A DNA stretch of 64,000 bases from Sinomonas atrocyanea (GCF_001577305.1 NZ_CP014518.1:3844001-3908000), one strand, 5' to 3'; shown: positions 8,434 to 17,873, counted from the first letter of the stretch. Numbers and translations: made by a program. Notes: generated by a model not told the origin, from the sequence alone.

Positions 8434-9720
8434 TCAGGGGCGCGCCGTCCTCCGCCGCCGCCGGAGGACGACGGCGCGCCCGGTCAGGCCGACGGCGAAC
8501 ATCACCACGCCCGCGACCACGGACTGCCAGGGCAGGGTCGCGACGAGGACAAGGCAGCCGGCGGCTCCGAGCACGTTGAGGGTCCGCGGCCAGCGCCGGT
8601 CCGCGGCCGGCTGGGTGAAGGCGGAGGCGTTCGCGACCGCGTAGTACACCAGCACGCCGAAGGACGAGAAGCCGATGACCCCGCGCAGGTCCGTGCTGAG
8701 CACGAGGAGGCTGACCACCACGGCGAGGGCCAGCTCGGCGTGGTGCGGGACCCGGTGCACGGGGTGGACCGCGCCGAGCCACGCGGGGAGGTCGCGCTCG
8801 CGGGCCATCGCGAGGCTCGTGCGCCCGATCCCGGCGATGAGCGCGAGCAGCGCGCCGAGGCTCGCGACCGCGCCGCCGATGCGCACCACGGGACCGAGCC
8901 CGTCCAGGCCCACGGCGTGGGCGGCGTCGGCCAACGGCGCGGAGGAGCCGGCAAGGACACCCGGGCCGGCCGCGGCGAGCGCCGTGACGCCGACGATCGC
9001 GTAGACCACGACCGCGATCCCCAGCGCGAGCGGAATGGCCCGGGGGATCGTGGTCCTCGGGTCGCGGACCTCCTCCCCCATGGTGGCAATGCGGGCATAG
9101 CCGGCGAAGGCGAAGAACAGCAGGCCCGCGGCCTGCAGCACTCCGTAGACCCCGCCGGAGCCCGCGGGCTGCCCCGCCGCGAGGGTTCCCGGGCCCGCGT
9201 GGCCGCTGGCCCAGAGCCCGATGACGAGCACCGCCAGGGCAGCGAGGGTGATGGTGACGAGGACGCGCGTGAGCTGGGCGGTCCGGGTCACCCCGCGGTA
9301 GTTCAGCCCCGCGAGCGCGAGGACCGCGGCCACCGCGACGAGCCGCTGGATCCACCCGGCCCCGGGGACCGACGCGGGCACCGCGTAGCTCGCGAAGGTC
9401 AGGGCCATCGCCGCGCACGAGGCCGTCTTGCCGACCACGAACCCCCACCCGGCGGTGAACCCCCACCACGGGCCGAGTCGCTCGCGGCCGTAGACGTAGG
9501 TGCCGCCCGAGGTCGGGTACGCGGCGGCCAGCTGGGCGGACGCCGTCGCGTTGCAGTACGCGACGAACGCCGCGATCGCGAGGCCCACAAGCAGCCACGA
9601 GCCGGCCGCGCGGGAGGCGGGGCCGAACGCGGCGAACACGCCCGCACCGATCATGGAGCCGAGGCCGATCACCACGGCATCGAACAGCCCGAGCCTGCGG
9701 GCGAGCCGGGGATGGGTCAC
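8434..9720 (-). CDS. APC-superfamily amino-acid permease
   Basis: 428-residue integral membrane protein with about 12 hydrophobic segments. The opening GLFDAVVIGLGSMIGAGVFA is the conserved first transmembrane helix of amino acid-polyamine-organocation permeases, with GSMIGAG forming the backbone substrate site. Later segments such as SGGTYVYGRERLG are also family-typical. It is convergent with the aldehyde dehydrogenase gene (4 bp between stop codons) and starts just before the stop of the hydrolase gene upstream (3 bp gap), so it is probably the last gene of the 12.7-8.4 kb minus-strand run. Substrate is unknown; an amine or amino acid is likely from the neighbours. Confidence 0.88.
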   Translation of the reverse strand: MTHPRLARRLGLFDAVVIGLGSMIGAGVFAAFGPASRAAGSWLLVGLAIAAFVAYCNATASAQLAAAYPTSGGTYVYGRERLGPWWGFTAGWGFVVGKTASCAAMALTFASYAVPASVPGAGWIQRLVAVAAVLALAGLNYRGVTRTAQLTRVLVTITLAALAVLVIGLWASGHAGPGTLAAGQPAGSGGVYGVLQAAGLLFFAFAGYARIATMGEEVRDPRTTIPRAIPLALGIAVVVYAIVGVTALAAAGPGVLAGSSAPLADAAHAVGLDGLGPVVRIGGAVASLGALLALIAGIGRTSLAMARERDLPAWLGAVHPVHRVPHHAELALAVVVSLLVLSTDLRGVIGFSSFGVLVYYAVANASAFTQPAADRRWPRTLNVLGAAGCLVLVATLPWQSVVAGVVMFAVGLTGRAVVLRRRRRTARP

Positions 9721-9723
9721 AGC

Positions 9724-10767
9724 TCAGTCCCCGCCGAAGGCAGCCTCGACCTCGCGGGCGTCGACGTCCTCGATCCTGGCCGGGTGCCACCGCGGCGCGC
9801 CGTCCTTGTCGACCAGGAGCGCCCTGATCCCCTCGCGCATGTCGCCGCGGGCCACGAGCGCGGCACCGAGCCGGAGGTCCTGCGCGAGCACGTCGACCAC
9901 GTCCATGACGGCCGCGCGCCGCAGCGACTCGAGCGTGACCACGGCCGAGAAGGGGCACACAGACCGGATCGCCTCCTCGGCCGCGCGGGCGCCCTCGTGG
10001 CCCTCGGCGGCGAGCTCGACCAGCCGGTCCAGGATCGTCTGGGCGTCATCGCCCGCGTACGCCTCGTCCACCCATTCCCTCTCGGCAGCGAGCGGCGCCT
10101 CGGGGGCCGGCAGCGCGAGGGATCGCACGGCGTCGTGCGCGGTCCCCAGGGCCGTCTCCTCGGTCACCTCAGGGGCGCCGAGCCTCGCGCCCAGGAGCTC
10201 CACGAGCTCGCCAAGCCGATCCGACGGCACGAGGTGGTCCGCCCAGCCCAGGTACACGGCATCGGCGCCGGTCGCGGTGGAGGATGTGAGCGCGAGGTGC
10301 GTGCCGAGCTCGCCCGGGGCACGGGCGAGCAGCGCGGCCATGCCGACGTCCGGGGTGAACCCGATCCGCGTCTCCGGCATCGCGACCGAGGTCCGCTCCG
10401 TCACGACGCGCACCGACCCGTGCGCCGAGATGCCGAGGCCGCCGCCCATCGTGATCCCGTCCATGAGCGGGACGTACGGCTTGGGGTAGCCCGCGATCAG
10501 GGCGTTGAGGCGGTACTCGTCGGCCCAGAACGCGACCGCGGCCTCGTCGGGGCCGTCCCGCAGGGCACGGACGTCGCCGCCCGCGCACAGCCCGCGGCCT
10601 TCCCCGCGCACGACGACGGCGCGCACCTCGGGCTCCTCCGCCCACCGCTCGAGGGCCTCCTCCATGGCCAGGACCATGTCCCGGTCGAGGGAGTTGAGGG
10701 CGCGGGGCCTGTCCAGGGTGATGATGCCGAGGGGCCCCCGGGTCTCGGCGCGGACGTGCTGGCTCAT
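9724..10767 (-). CDS. 3-hydroxyisobutyryl-CoA hydrolase-like crotonase family protein
   Basis: 347 residues, longer than an ordinary enoyl-CoA hydratase and in the size range of 3-hydroxyisobutyryl-CoA hydrolase. Motifs: LGIITLDRPRALNSLD, VVRGEGRGLCAGGDVRAL (oxyanion loop), DGITMGGGLGIS, then MPETRIGFTPDVGMAALLA, in which the Glu and the downstream acidic residue match the hydrolase subgroup. It would release 3-hydroxyisobutyrate in valine breakdown, or act on a related beta-hydroxyacyl-CoA. The ATG overlaps the stop of the upstream amidotransferase (ATGA), indicating one operon. Confidence 0.83.
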   Translation of the reverse strand: MSQHVRAETRGPLGIITLDRPRALNSLDRDMVLAMEEALERWAEEPEVRAVVVRGEGRGLCAGGDVRALRDGPDEAAVAFWADEYRLNALIAGYPKPYVPLMDGITMGGGLGISAHGSVRVVTERTSVAMPETRIGFTPDVGMAALLARAPGELGTHLALTSSTATGADAVYLGWADHLVPSDRLGELVELLGARLGAPEVTEETALGTAHDAVRSLALPAPEAPLAAEREWVDEAYAGDDAQTILDRLVELAAEGHEGARAAEEAIRSVCPFSAVVTLESLRRAAVMDVVDVLAQDLRLGAALVARGDMREGIRALLVDKDGAPRWHPARIEDVDAREVEAAFGGD

Positions 10768-11582
10768 CGGGCTGGCTCCTCTTCGCGGACGGTGGGGCTG
10801 CTCTGGCGGGTCCGGTCGGCGGCAGCCCCGCGGCAGGCCCCGACGAAGGCGCTCATGATGGCCTCGAGCTGCCCGGGCGCGGCGCCGGCGGTCTGCGGGT
10901 CCTCGGGATGCCACTGGACCGCGACGAGCCAGGTCGCCGGGTCGGCGGCCTCGAGCGCCTCGACCACGCCGTCGGGAGCCGTGGCGGCGACGCGCAGGCC
11001 CGCGCCGAGCCGGGCCGCCGCCTGATGGTGGCCCGAGACCACGCGCGCCCGCTCCCCGAGCATGCCGGCCAGGCGGGTTCCGGGCTCGATCGCCACGTCG
11101 TGGAGGACCATCGGTCCGGTGGGGTCGACGTGGTTGCGGTGCATGCCCGGCGCGCCGTCCGGCGCGGTGGGGGGAAGGTCCTCGTGCAGGGACCCGCCGA
11201 GCACCACGTTGACCAGCTGCAGGCCGCGGCAGATCCCGAGGACGGGACGGGCGCTGGCGAGCGCCGCGCGCACGAGGCGCGCCTCGGCGTCGTCCGCGGC
11301 CCGGTCCACCCCGTCGATCGAGGGGTGCGCCGCGTCCCCGCCGTACAGGGCGGGGTCCACGTCGCCGCCGCCCATGACGACGACGCCGTCGAAGTCCTCG
11401 GCCGCGGGCAGGGCGCCGGTGGCGGCGTCGAGCACGACCGGTTGCGCCCCCGCGGCCTCGAGCGCGCCGGCCGCGCTCGCGGTGAGGCCCGCGAGTTCGG
11501 TGTGGAACCACGGCTCATGCGACGGCGCGGTGTCCGCCCAGGTCACGGCAATGCGCGGCGCCGCGCCGCCCGGCGTGCTCAT
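10764..11582 (-). CDS. Class I glutamine amidotransferase-like hydrolase (PuuD/peptidase C26)
   Basis: 272 residues. GVVVMGGGDVDPALYGG, RPVLGICRGLQLVNVVLGG with the nucleophile Cys in GICRG, and VQWHPEDPQ with the His-x-Glu pair form the complete triad of the peptidase C26 family, which includes gamma-glutamyl-GABA hydrolase PuuD. It probably cleaves a gamma-glutamyl-amine or amino acid. It overlaps both neighbours by 4 bp, so translation is likely coupled. Its neighbours (permease, GabT operon) suit polyamine/GABA-type catabolism, but no puuA-type ligase is visible in the window. Confidence 0.85.
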   Translation of the reverse strand: MSTPGGAAPRIAVTWADTAPSHEPWFHTELAGLTASAAGALEAAGAQPVVLDAATGALPAAEDFDGVVVMGGGDVDPALYGGDAAHPSIDGVDRAADDAEARLVRAALASARPVLGICRGLQLVNVVLGGSLHEDLPPTAPDGAPGMHRNHVDPTGPMVLHDVAIEPGTRLAGMLGERARVVSGHHQAAARLGAGLRVAATAPDGVVEALEAADPATWLVAVQWHPEDPQTAGAAPGQLEAIMSAFVGACRGAAADRTRQSSPTVREEEPAR

Positions 11583-12676
11583 GCGTGCCCGTCCCCGCCG
11601 GCAGCCGGATAGAGGGGGTTGTGGCCGGCGGCGATGCGCTCGGCCTCCGGCGGCGGCCCGGGAGGGGTCCCGTCGCCGAACGGCCGGCCGCCGAGTTCCT
11701 CGCGGCCGTGCGGGGTGAGCCAGTTCGACAGGTCCGGGCCGTCCGGGACGATGCCGGTGGGATTGATGTCCTCGTGGACGATGTAGTAGTGCTGCTTGAT
11801 CTGCACGAAGTCGATCGTGTCGCCGAAGCCGGGCGTCTGGAACAGGTCCCGGGCGTAGCCCCACAGGGCCGGCATCTCGCTGAGCTTGTTCCGGTTGCAC
11901 TTGAAGTGGCCGTGGTAGACCGGGTCGAAGCGCGCGAGCGTGGTGAAGAGGCGCACGTCGGCCTCGGTGATGGTGTCCCCGACGAGGTAGCGCTGGCGGC
12001 TGAGGCGGTCCTCGAGCCAGTCCATGGCGTCCCAGAGGCGGGCGTAGGCGCGGCTGTAGGAGGCCTGGGAGCCGGCGAAGCCACAGCGGTAGACGCCGTT
12101 GTTGACGTCCGCGAAGACCCTGGCGTTGACCTCGTCGATTTCGGCGCGGAGGGGCTCGGGGTACAGGTCCGGGGCGCCCTCGCGGTGGAAGGCCGTCCAC
12201 TCGAGCTCGAAGTCGAGGGTGATCTGCGGGTAGTCGTTGGTCACGACGGCGCCGCTGGGCACGTCCACGATCGCGGGGACGGTGATGCCGCGGGGGTAGT
12301 CCGGGAAGCGGCGGAAGTAGGACTCCTGGAGCCGCTCGATGCCGAGCACGGGGTCGAGGCCGTCCGGGTCGAGGTCGAAGGTCCACGAGCGCGCATCGTG
12401 GGTGGGGCCGGGGAGGCCGAGCGAGAGGGCGTCCTCGAGGCCGAGCAGGCGGCGCACGATCACGGTCCTGTTGGCCCACGGGCACGCGCGGGCGGCGACG
12501 AGGCGGTAGCGCCCGCTCTCCGCGGGCCACGCCCTCGCCCCGTCCGGCGCGGGGCTGCCGGGCGGGAACGTGCCGTCCCGCGTGATGCGGTCCTCGATGT
12601 AGTTGGTGTCCCGGGTGAACTCCTCGCCCGGGTGGACGTAGGCGCCCTTGGTGCTGAATGCGTCGCTGCCAGCCAT
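11579..12676 (-). CDS. Xi-class glutathione S-transferase family protein (S-glutathionyl-hydroquinone reductase-like)
   Basis: 365 residues. An N-terminal thioredoxin fold has the catalytic Cys in ARACPWANR, followed by VPAIVD and NDYPQIT, and a C-terminal helical domain (LVGDTITEADVRLFTTLARFDPVYHGHFKC, first 20 residues diagnostic). This is the pattern of YqjG/PcpF-type reductases that strip a thiol from quinol adducts. Most Actinobacteria use mycothiol rather than glutathione, so the true co-substrate here may be a different thiol. It is the first gene of the minus-strand run ending at the permease; its stop overlaps the amidotransferase start. Confidence 0.87.
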   Translation of the reverse strand: MAGSDAFSTKGAYVHPGEEFTRDTNYIEDRITRDGTFPPGSPAPDGARAWPAESGRYRLVAARACPWANRTVIVRRLLGLEDALSLGLPGPTHDARSWTFDLDPDGLDPVLGIERLQESYFRRFPDYPRGITVPAIVDVPSGAVVTNDYPQITLDFELEWTAFHREGAPDLYPEPLRAEIDEVNARVFADVNNGVYRCGFAGSQASYSRAYARLWDAMDWLEDRLSRQRYLVGDTITEADVRLFTTLARFDPVYHGHFKCNRNKLSEMPALWGYARDLFQTPGFGDTIDFVQIKQHYYIVHEDINPTGIVPDGPDLSNWLTPHGREELGGRPFGDGTPPGPPPEAERIAAGHNPLYPAAGGDGHA

Positions 12677-12698
12677 GCGGCCAGCCTAGCGGTCCGCC

Positions 12699-13562
12699 TC
12701 AGCCGATGCCCGCCGGTGCCGGTTCCTGCTCCGGCAGCCCGGCCGGCTTCCCCGCGCGGGCCGTGCGCCCGGAGACCCGGCGTTCGAGGTACCGGGCGAA
12801 GTGGGAGATGAGGATGTTCGTGACCACGTAGACCGCCGCGATGACGAGGAAGGTCTGGATGAGGTGGTTCGTGTAGGCCGTGAGGTTGTTCGCGGTCTTC
12901 ATCAGCTCCGGGTAGCTCACGGCGTAGCCGAGCGTCGTGTCCTTCAGGAGCACCACGAGCTGGGCCACCATCGAGGGCACGACGATCCGGACGGCCTGCG
13001 GCAGCACGACGAACCGGGTCGCCTGCGACTGCTGCATGCCCAGGCTCAGGGCCGCCTCGGTCTGGCCCGCCGGCAGGGCGAGGATGCCGGCGCGGAAGAT
13101 CTCCGCCATCACCGCCGAGCTGCACAGCGTGATGGGGATGACGAGCTTCCAGAAGATGTCCGGGTTGATCCCGTAGGACGGCAGGCCGCTGACGAAGACG
13201 TACACCACGAGCAGCAGCGGCACCGAGCGGAAGAACTCGATGTAGGCGGTGGCCGGCCAGCGCAGCCAGGGGCGCCGCGAGGTGCGCCCGAGGGCCATGA
13301 CCAACGCCGTGGGGATCGCGAAGAGCGCCGAGGCGGCCGCCGCGAGCGCCGTGTTGCCGAGCCCCGCGAGCAGGAACTGGATGTAGGGCCACTGGGTGAA
13401 CTCGGCCCAGCGGTCCGCCGCGAGCTGCCCCGCCTGGCCGAAGCGCTGCACGACGAGGAAGGCCACGGCCAGGATGGCGAGGACGCTCAGCGCCGTGACA
13501 ATCCGGATGGTGCGCCGGCCGCGGGGGCCGACGGCGTCGAAGATGTGCTCCTGGGTGCTCAC
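12699..13562 (-). CDS. Amino-acid ABC transporter permease (second subunit)
   Basis: 287-residue HisM/GlnP-type inner-membrane permease. Helices begin around residue 20 and the cytoplasmic coupling loop reads EAALSLGMQQSQATRFVVLPQAVR, the EAA motif that docks the ATPase. Translation starts at the GTG that overlaps the stop of the first permease gene (GTGA). It has a charged, proline-rich C-terminal tail. It pairs with the 13559-14206 permease to form the heteromeric channel for the substrate-binding protein encoded upstream. No ATPase gene follows; the next gene on this strand belongs to a different run. Confidence 0.87.
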   Translation of the reverse strand: MSTQEHIFDAVGPRGRRTIRIVTALSVLAILAVAFLVVQRFGQAGQLAADRWAEFTQWPYIQFLLAGLGNTALAAAASALFAIPTALVMALGRTSRRPWLRWPATAYIEFFRSVPLLLVVYVFVSGLPSYGINPDIFWKLVIPITLCSSAVMAEIFRAGILALPAGQTEAALSLGMQQSQATRFVVLPQAVRIVVPSMVAQLVVLLKDTTLGYAVSYPELMKTANNLTAYTNHLIQTFLVIAAVYVVTNILISHFARYLERRVSGRTARAGKPAGLPEQEPAPAGIG

Positions 13563-14206
13563 CGCTGGACCCTCCACCGCTTCTCGAGCCGCGCGCCGAC
13601 CCCGCCCGCGAGCAGCGAGATGATCACGTAGGCGAACGCGACGACGACGTACGCCGTGAGGCCGAGCGCCGCCTGGTTGTTGATCTCGGAGACCTGCAGC
13701 GTGAGGTCCTTGACGCCGATCACGCCGGCGAGCGAGGAACTCAGCAGGATCCCGATGAACACGTTCACGAGCGGCTGGACCACGCTCCGGTAGGCCTGCG
13801 GGAACAGGACGTGGCGGAGCACGCCGGAGAAGTCGAGGCCGATCGAGCGTGCGGCCTCGATCTGCCCGACCGAGACGGCGTTGATGCCGGTGCGGATCGC
13901 CTCGCAGGTGAAGGCTCCGCCGAGCAGCGTCATGGACAGGGCCGCGCAGGTGAAGAGGTCGAACGTCAGCCCGATGTCCGGCAGCCCGAACGTCACGACG
14001 ACCAGGAGGCTGATGAGCGGGATGTTGACGAACAGCTCCACATACACCCGCCCCACCGCGCGCAGCGGCACGATGGGGCTGATGCGGAAGGCTGCCATCA
14101 CCGTGCCGAGCACGAGCGAGCCCAGGAAGCTCACCGCGGTGAGCCTGAGCGTCATCCACAGCCCGTCGAGCAGCTCCGGGAGGTAGGTGGTGAACAGCTC
14201 CTGCAT
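13559..14206 (-). CDS. Amino-acid ABC transporter permease (first subunit)
   Basis: 215-residue permease. LTAVSFLGSLVLGTVMAAFR near the N-terminus and EAARSIGLDFSGVLRHVLFP (the EAA loop) identify the His/Glu/Gln/Arg permease subfamily. It lies 10 bp after the binding-protein gene and overlaps the second permease gene by 4 bp, so the three form one transcription unit. Substrate is probably a polar amino acid such as glutamate, judged only by family. Confidence 0.88.
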   Translation of the reverse strand: MQELFTTYLPELLDGLWMTLRLTAVSFLGSLVLGTVMAAFRISPIVPLRAVGRVYVELFVNIPLISLLVVVTFGLPDIGLTFDLFTCAALSMTLLGGAFTCEAIRTGINAVSVGQIEAARSIGLDFSGVLRHVLFPQAYRSVVQPLVNVFIGILLSSSLAGVIGVKDLTLQVSEINNQAALGLTAYVVVAFAYVIISLLAGGVGARLEKRWRVQR

Positions 14207-14216
14207 GGCGGCCGGG

Positions 14217-15188
14217 TCAGGAGGCGATGGCCGGCGGCTTGGGCGGATCCGTCTTGACGACCTGGCCCACGGTGGCCTTCCAGAGCGCGGCCCAGGTGCC
14301 GTCCTCCTCGATGGACTTGAGCCAGGCGTTGACGAACGCGAGCGCGTCGCTGCCCTTGTGCAGCCCGATGCCGTACGGGTCGGAGTTGCCGAACGGGTCG
14401 CCGACGATCTTGACGTCCTTGTTCTTGGCCACGTCCGAGAGCAGGATCGACTGGTCGATCACGTAGGCGTCCACGCGGCCCTGCTGGACGGCGGCGAGGC
14501 ACTTTGGGTTGTCGTCGAAGGTCTGCACGTTCGCCTTCGGCGCGTACTTCTGCAGGAGGGCGACGCCGGTGCTCGCGGCCTGGGTGGCGACGTTCTTGCC
14601 GGCGAGGTCGTCGACAGAGTTGATGCTCGAGTTCGTCGACTTCACGAGGATGGCCGACTTCGACTCGTAGTACGGCCCGGCGAAGTCGACCTTCTGCTGC
14701 CGCGCCGGCGTGATCGAGTAGGTGGCGATGACCAGGTCCACGGACTGGTTCTGCAGCAGGGTCTCGCGGGTGTCCACCGTGACCTGGCTGAGGTTCTCCT
14801 TGGGCTGGCCGGTGATGTACTTCGCGAGCAGCTGGGAGATGCCGGCGTCGAAGCCCGCCACCTTCCCGGTGGCCGGATCCCGCAGGGAGAACAGCGAGGA
14901 CGTGTCGGTGCCGCCGCGGTTGATCGCGCCGCGGGCCTTGATGGCCTTGGCCCACGCGTTCCCGTCCACGAGGGAGGCGTCGGCGACCTTGCCCTTGGAC
15001 AGGACCGCGTCGTACGCCGCGAGGTCGATCACGGACCCGGAGGCGCCCGCCGAGCCCGAGCCGGACGGCGCCGGGAGCGATGGGCTGCTCGAGCATGCTG
15101 CCAGGGCGCCCGCGCCCAGCGTTCCCAGGCCGATGCCGAGGAGCTTCCTCCTGCTGAGCTGGAGCCCGGCGATCTCGATCCGTTCCAT
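14217..15188 (-). CDS. Extracellular amino-acid-binding lipoprotein of an ABC importer
   Basis: 323 residues from the ATG at 15188, which has an AGGTAC/GGAGG-type RBS directly upstream; an in-frame ATG at 15272 lies too far 5'. An SRRKLLGIGLG signal with LGAGALAACSSS gives a lipobox Cys at about residue 32, followed by a Ser/Gly/Ala-rich linker. The periplasmic-binding-protein family 3 core shows GFDAGISQLLAKYI, LVIATYSITPARQQKVDFAGPYY (first 20 residues diagnostic) and DAYVIDQSILL. It is anchored outside the membrane and delivers an amino acid to the two downstream permeases. Confidence 0.88.
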   Translation of the reverse strand: MERIEIAGLQLSRRKLLGIGLGTLGAGALAACSSSPSLPAPSGSGSAGASGSVIDLAAYDAVLSKGKVADASLVDGNAWAKAIKARGAINRGGTDTSSLFSLRDPATGKVAGFDAGISQLLAKYITGQPKENLSQVTVDTRETLLQNQSVDLVIATYSITPARQQKVDFAGPYYESKSAILVKSTNSSINSVDDLAGKNVATQAASTGVALLQKYAPKANVQTFDDNPKCLAAVQQGRVDAYVIDQSILLSDVAKNKDVKIVGDPFGNSDPYGIGLHKGSDALAFVNAWLKSIEEDGTWAALWKATVGQVVKTDPPKPPAIAS

Positions 15189-15362
15189 GGCTGTACCTCC
15201 ACGACGTCTGGCCCGCGAGCGCGGGCCGTCCAATAGCGGGGCCGGCGCCCCTCGACGATCTACGATTCGCAAGTCTAAGCATGATTTCCGTCACGCACGC
15301 GGGTGCATCGCGGGAAACGTGGGACTACTGTGAAATTCCCGAGACCCTCCGAACGCTAGGAC
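15189..15362. promoter_or_regulatory. Divergent promoter region, ABC importer / ArgE-like gene
   Basis: 174 bp with no gene. On the plus strand TACTGT at 15326-15331 fits a -10 box for the deacetylase. On the minus strand TAGACT within the less GC-rich stretch around 15270-15290 is a possible -10 for the binding protein. No clear operator or riboswitch fold was seen. Confidence 0.35.
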
Positions 15363-16562
15363 GTGGACGTGGACCTGGACGTTGAAGCGACCGAACCGGC
15401 CGTCTCGAAGGAGACGATGGCGTGGATCACGCGGCTGATCGGGCTCGACACCACCAGCCGGGACACGAACCTGCCGCTCATCGACCTCGTCGCCGCGGAG
15501 GTACGCCGCCACGGCGTCGAACCCGTCCTCGTCCCGAATGCGGACGGGAGCAAGGCCAACCTCATCGCCACCTTCCCGGCCACGGACGGCTCCGTCCACG
15601 GCGGGATCGTCCTCTCCGGCCACACGGACGTGGTCCCCGTGGACGGCCAGGAATGGTCGAGCGCCCCGTTCACGCCCGAGGTCCGCGAGGGGCGGCTGTA
15701 CGGCCGGGGCGCGTGCGACATGAAGGGGTTCGTGGGCGCCGTCGTCGCCCGGATCGGGCAGATCGCCGCCGCAGACCTGCGGGAACCGCTCCACCTCGCG
15801 TTCTCCTACGACGAGGAGATCGGCTGCCTCGGCGCGGAGGACCTCGTCAAGGACATGGTGGGCCGGGGGCTCAGGCCGAGGGCGTGCATCGTCGGCGAGC
15901 CCACCGGCATGCGGGTGATCCGCGGCCACAAGTCCATCAACCTCGTCCGCGTGGACTTCCGCGGGGTCGCCGCGCACTCCTCGCTCACGCCGTACGGCGT
16001 CAACGCCATCGAGCACGCCGCGGCCTTCGCCCGCTTCGTGCGCTCGGTCGCGGACGAGTTCCGCGAGCAGGGCCCGTACGACGACGCATTCGACGTCCCG
16101 TACACGACCTGCACCGTGAACCTCATCGAGGGCGGGATCGCCGTCAACACGATCCCGGCGGACTGCAGCCTCCACTTCGAGTTCCGCTCCATCGGCGGGG
16201 TCGACTCCCGCGCCCTCCTCGAGCGCTTCCGGACCGAGCTCGCGCGGATCGAGGGCGAGATGAAGGCGGAGCACCCGCAGGCGGGCCTCGACGTGACCAT
16301 CGTCGCCGCCGCACCCGGTCTCGAGACCGCCGCGGACGCCGAGGTGGTCCGCCTGGCCGCGGCGTGGGGCGGGGAGCCGAGCACGGAGAAGGTCGCCTAC
16401 GGCACGGAGGCGGGCCTGTTCGACCAGGGCGGCATCCCCACGGTGGTGTGCGGCCCGGGGGACATCACCCAGGCCCACTCCGCCGACGAGTACGTCGACC
16501 TGGACCAGCTGGCACGCTGCGAGGCGTTCCTCGACCGCGTCATCGCCCATCTGACCACCTGA
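15363..16562 (+). CDS. ArgE/DapE-type M20 deacetylase (acetylornithine deacetylase-like)
   Basis: 399-residue zinc hydrolase that would deacylate an N-acyl amino acid. VLSGHTDVVPVDGQEW (metal His, bridging Asp), YGRGACDMKGFVGAV, SYDEEIGCLGA (catalytic Glu-Glu) and the C-terminal metal ligand region AHSADEYV are all present. The GTG at 15363 gives the family-typical short lead before the first helix; a GTG at 15369 and an ATG at 15417 are alternatives. No arginine biosynthesis gene lies nearby. Together with the downstream transporter gene (28 bp away) it looks catabolic: uptake then deacylation. Confidence 0.87.
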   Translation: MDVDLDVEATEPAVSKETMAWITRLIGLDTTSRDTNLPLIDLVAAEVRRHGVEPVLVPNADGSKANLIATFPATDGSVHGGIVLSGHTDVVPVDGQEWSSAPFTPEVREGRLYGRGACDMKGFVGAVVARIGQIAAADLREPLHLAFSYDEEIGCLGAEDLVKDMVGRGLRPRACIVGEPTGMRVIRGHKSINLVRVDFRGVAAHSSLTPYGVNAIEHAAAFARFVRSVADEFREQGPYDDAFDVPYTTCTVNLIEGGIAVNTIPADCSLHFEFRSIGGVDSRALLERFRTELARIEGEMKAEHPQAGLDVTIVAAAPGLETAADAEVVRLAAAWGGEPSTEKVAYGTEAGLFDQGGIPTVVCGPGDITQAHSADEYVDLDQLARCEAFLDRVIAHLTT

Positions 16563-16590
16563 GAGGCCCGGACCCACCCGAAGGAGCGCC

Positions 16591-17873
16591 ATGCCAGCCA
16601 CCCCCGCCACCGCCGCGGTCACCCCGGAACGGCTCGCCGCGGCCCGCAGGGCCGTCGTCAGCAGCTCGATCGGCGCCGCCCTCGAATGGTTCGACATCAT
16701 CGTCTACGCCTCGTTCGCGATCGTCATCGCCGAGAACTTCTTCCCCGAGGGGACAGCACCCTCGGGCTCATCCTCACCTTCGCGACGTTCGCCATCTCCT
16801 ACCTCGTCCGGCCGCTCGGCGGGATGTTCCTCGGCTCGTACGGCGACCGCCACGGCCGCAAGAAGGCCCTGACCGTGACGCTCGCGCTCATGATGGTCGG
16901 AACCCTCATCATGGCCATCGCCCCGACCCACGCGCTCGTCGGGGCATGGGCGGGGATCATCATCCTCATCTCGCGGCTCATCCAGGGCTTCTCCGCCGGC
17001 GGCGAGTTCGGCACGGCCACGACCTTCCTCGTCGAGACCGCCCCGCACCGCAAGGCCTACTACGCCTCGTGGCAGGTCGCAGCCCAGGGCATCTCGATGT
17101 TCCTGGCCTCCGCGTTCGGATTCGCCCTGTTCAGCTGGCTCTCCAAGGACCAGCTGTACTCGTGGGGCTGGCGCATCCCCTTCATCCTGGGGATCTTCAT
17201 CGGCCCGGTGGGCCTCTACATCCGCTCGCGCCTGACCGAGACGGAGGAGTTCGAGCGGAGCGAGAAGCACGCCGCGCCGATCCGCGCCGTCTTCTCCACG
17301 CACCTCGGCCGCCTCCTCACCGCCTCGGCGAGCATCGGCGTCGCGACGATCTCGATCTACCTCATCCTCTACATGCCCACGTTCGCGGTGAAGAGCCTGC
17401 ACGTGCCGGCGAGCGCCGCGTACCTCGGCGGCGTGGTCGCGGGGCTCGTGATCCTCGTCGGGACGCCGTTCGTCGGCAGCCTCGCGGACCGGGTGGGGCC
17501 GGCGCGGCTCATGCTCTGGGCCGCCGTGGCGGCCCTGGTGGTCGCGTGGCCGCTGTTCCAGCTCCTCATCAGCGCGCCCACCCTGCCGGTCTTCATCCTC
17601 GTCATCACAGTCCTCGGCGTCCTGTGCGCGCTCTACTTCGGCCCGCTGCCCACCCTGCTCACCGAGATCTTCCCCATCAACGTGCGCACCACGGGGGTCG
17701 GCGTGGCCTACAACGTGGGCGTCACCGTGATGGGCGGCCTCGCACCCCTCGTGCTCACGTGGCTCCTGGGCATCACCCACGCGCTCAGCGCGCCGAGCTT
17801 CTACTACATGGCGGTCGCCGTGATCTCCCTGATCGGGCTCGCCGTCGCGAAGCGCCGCTACCACGCACGGTGA
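16591..17873 (+). pseudogene. MHS-family MFS transporter, broken by a one-base frameshift
   Basis: Metabolite:proton symporter of the ProP/ShiA type, about 427 residues if repaired. The N-terminal part (MPATPATAAVTPERLAAARR, then SSIGAALEWFDIIVYASFA) reads from the ATG at 16591, which has GAAGGAG upstream. After FFPEG the frame is lost and the rest (STLGLILTFATFAISYLVRP, GSYGDRHGRKKAL, all later helices) continues in another frame to 17873. Adding one G to the GGGG run at 16749-16752 restores a continuous protein reading EGDSTLGL. It is either a true recent pseudogene or an assembly error. A carboxylate or amino-acid derivative would be the expected cargo. Confidence 0.85.

Noticed and set aside
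14217..15272. Start of the binding protein at 15272
   Set aside because: The extra 28 residues have no signal character, and the ATG at 15188 has an RBS followed at once by a lipoprotein signal.
16591..17873. Two separate small transporter genes
   Set aside because: The two frames are consecutive parts of one transporter joined by a single missing base, with no RBS for the second.
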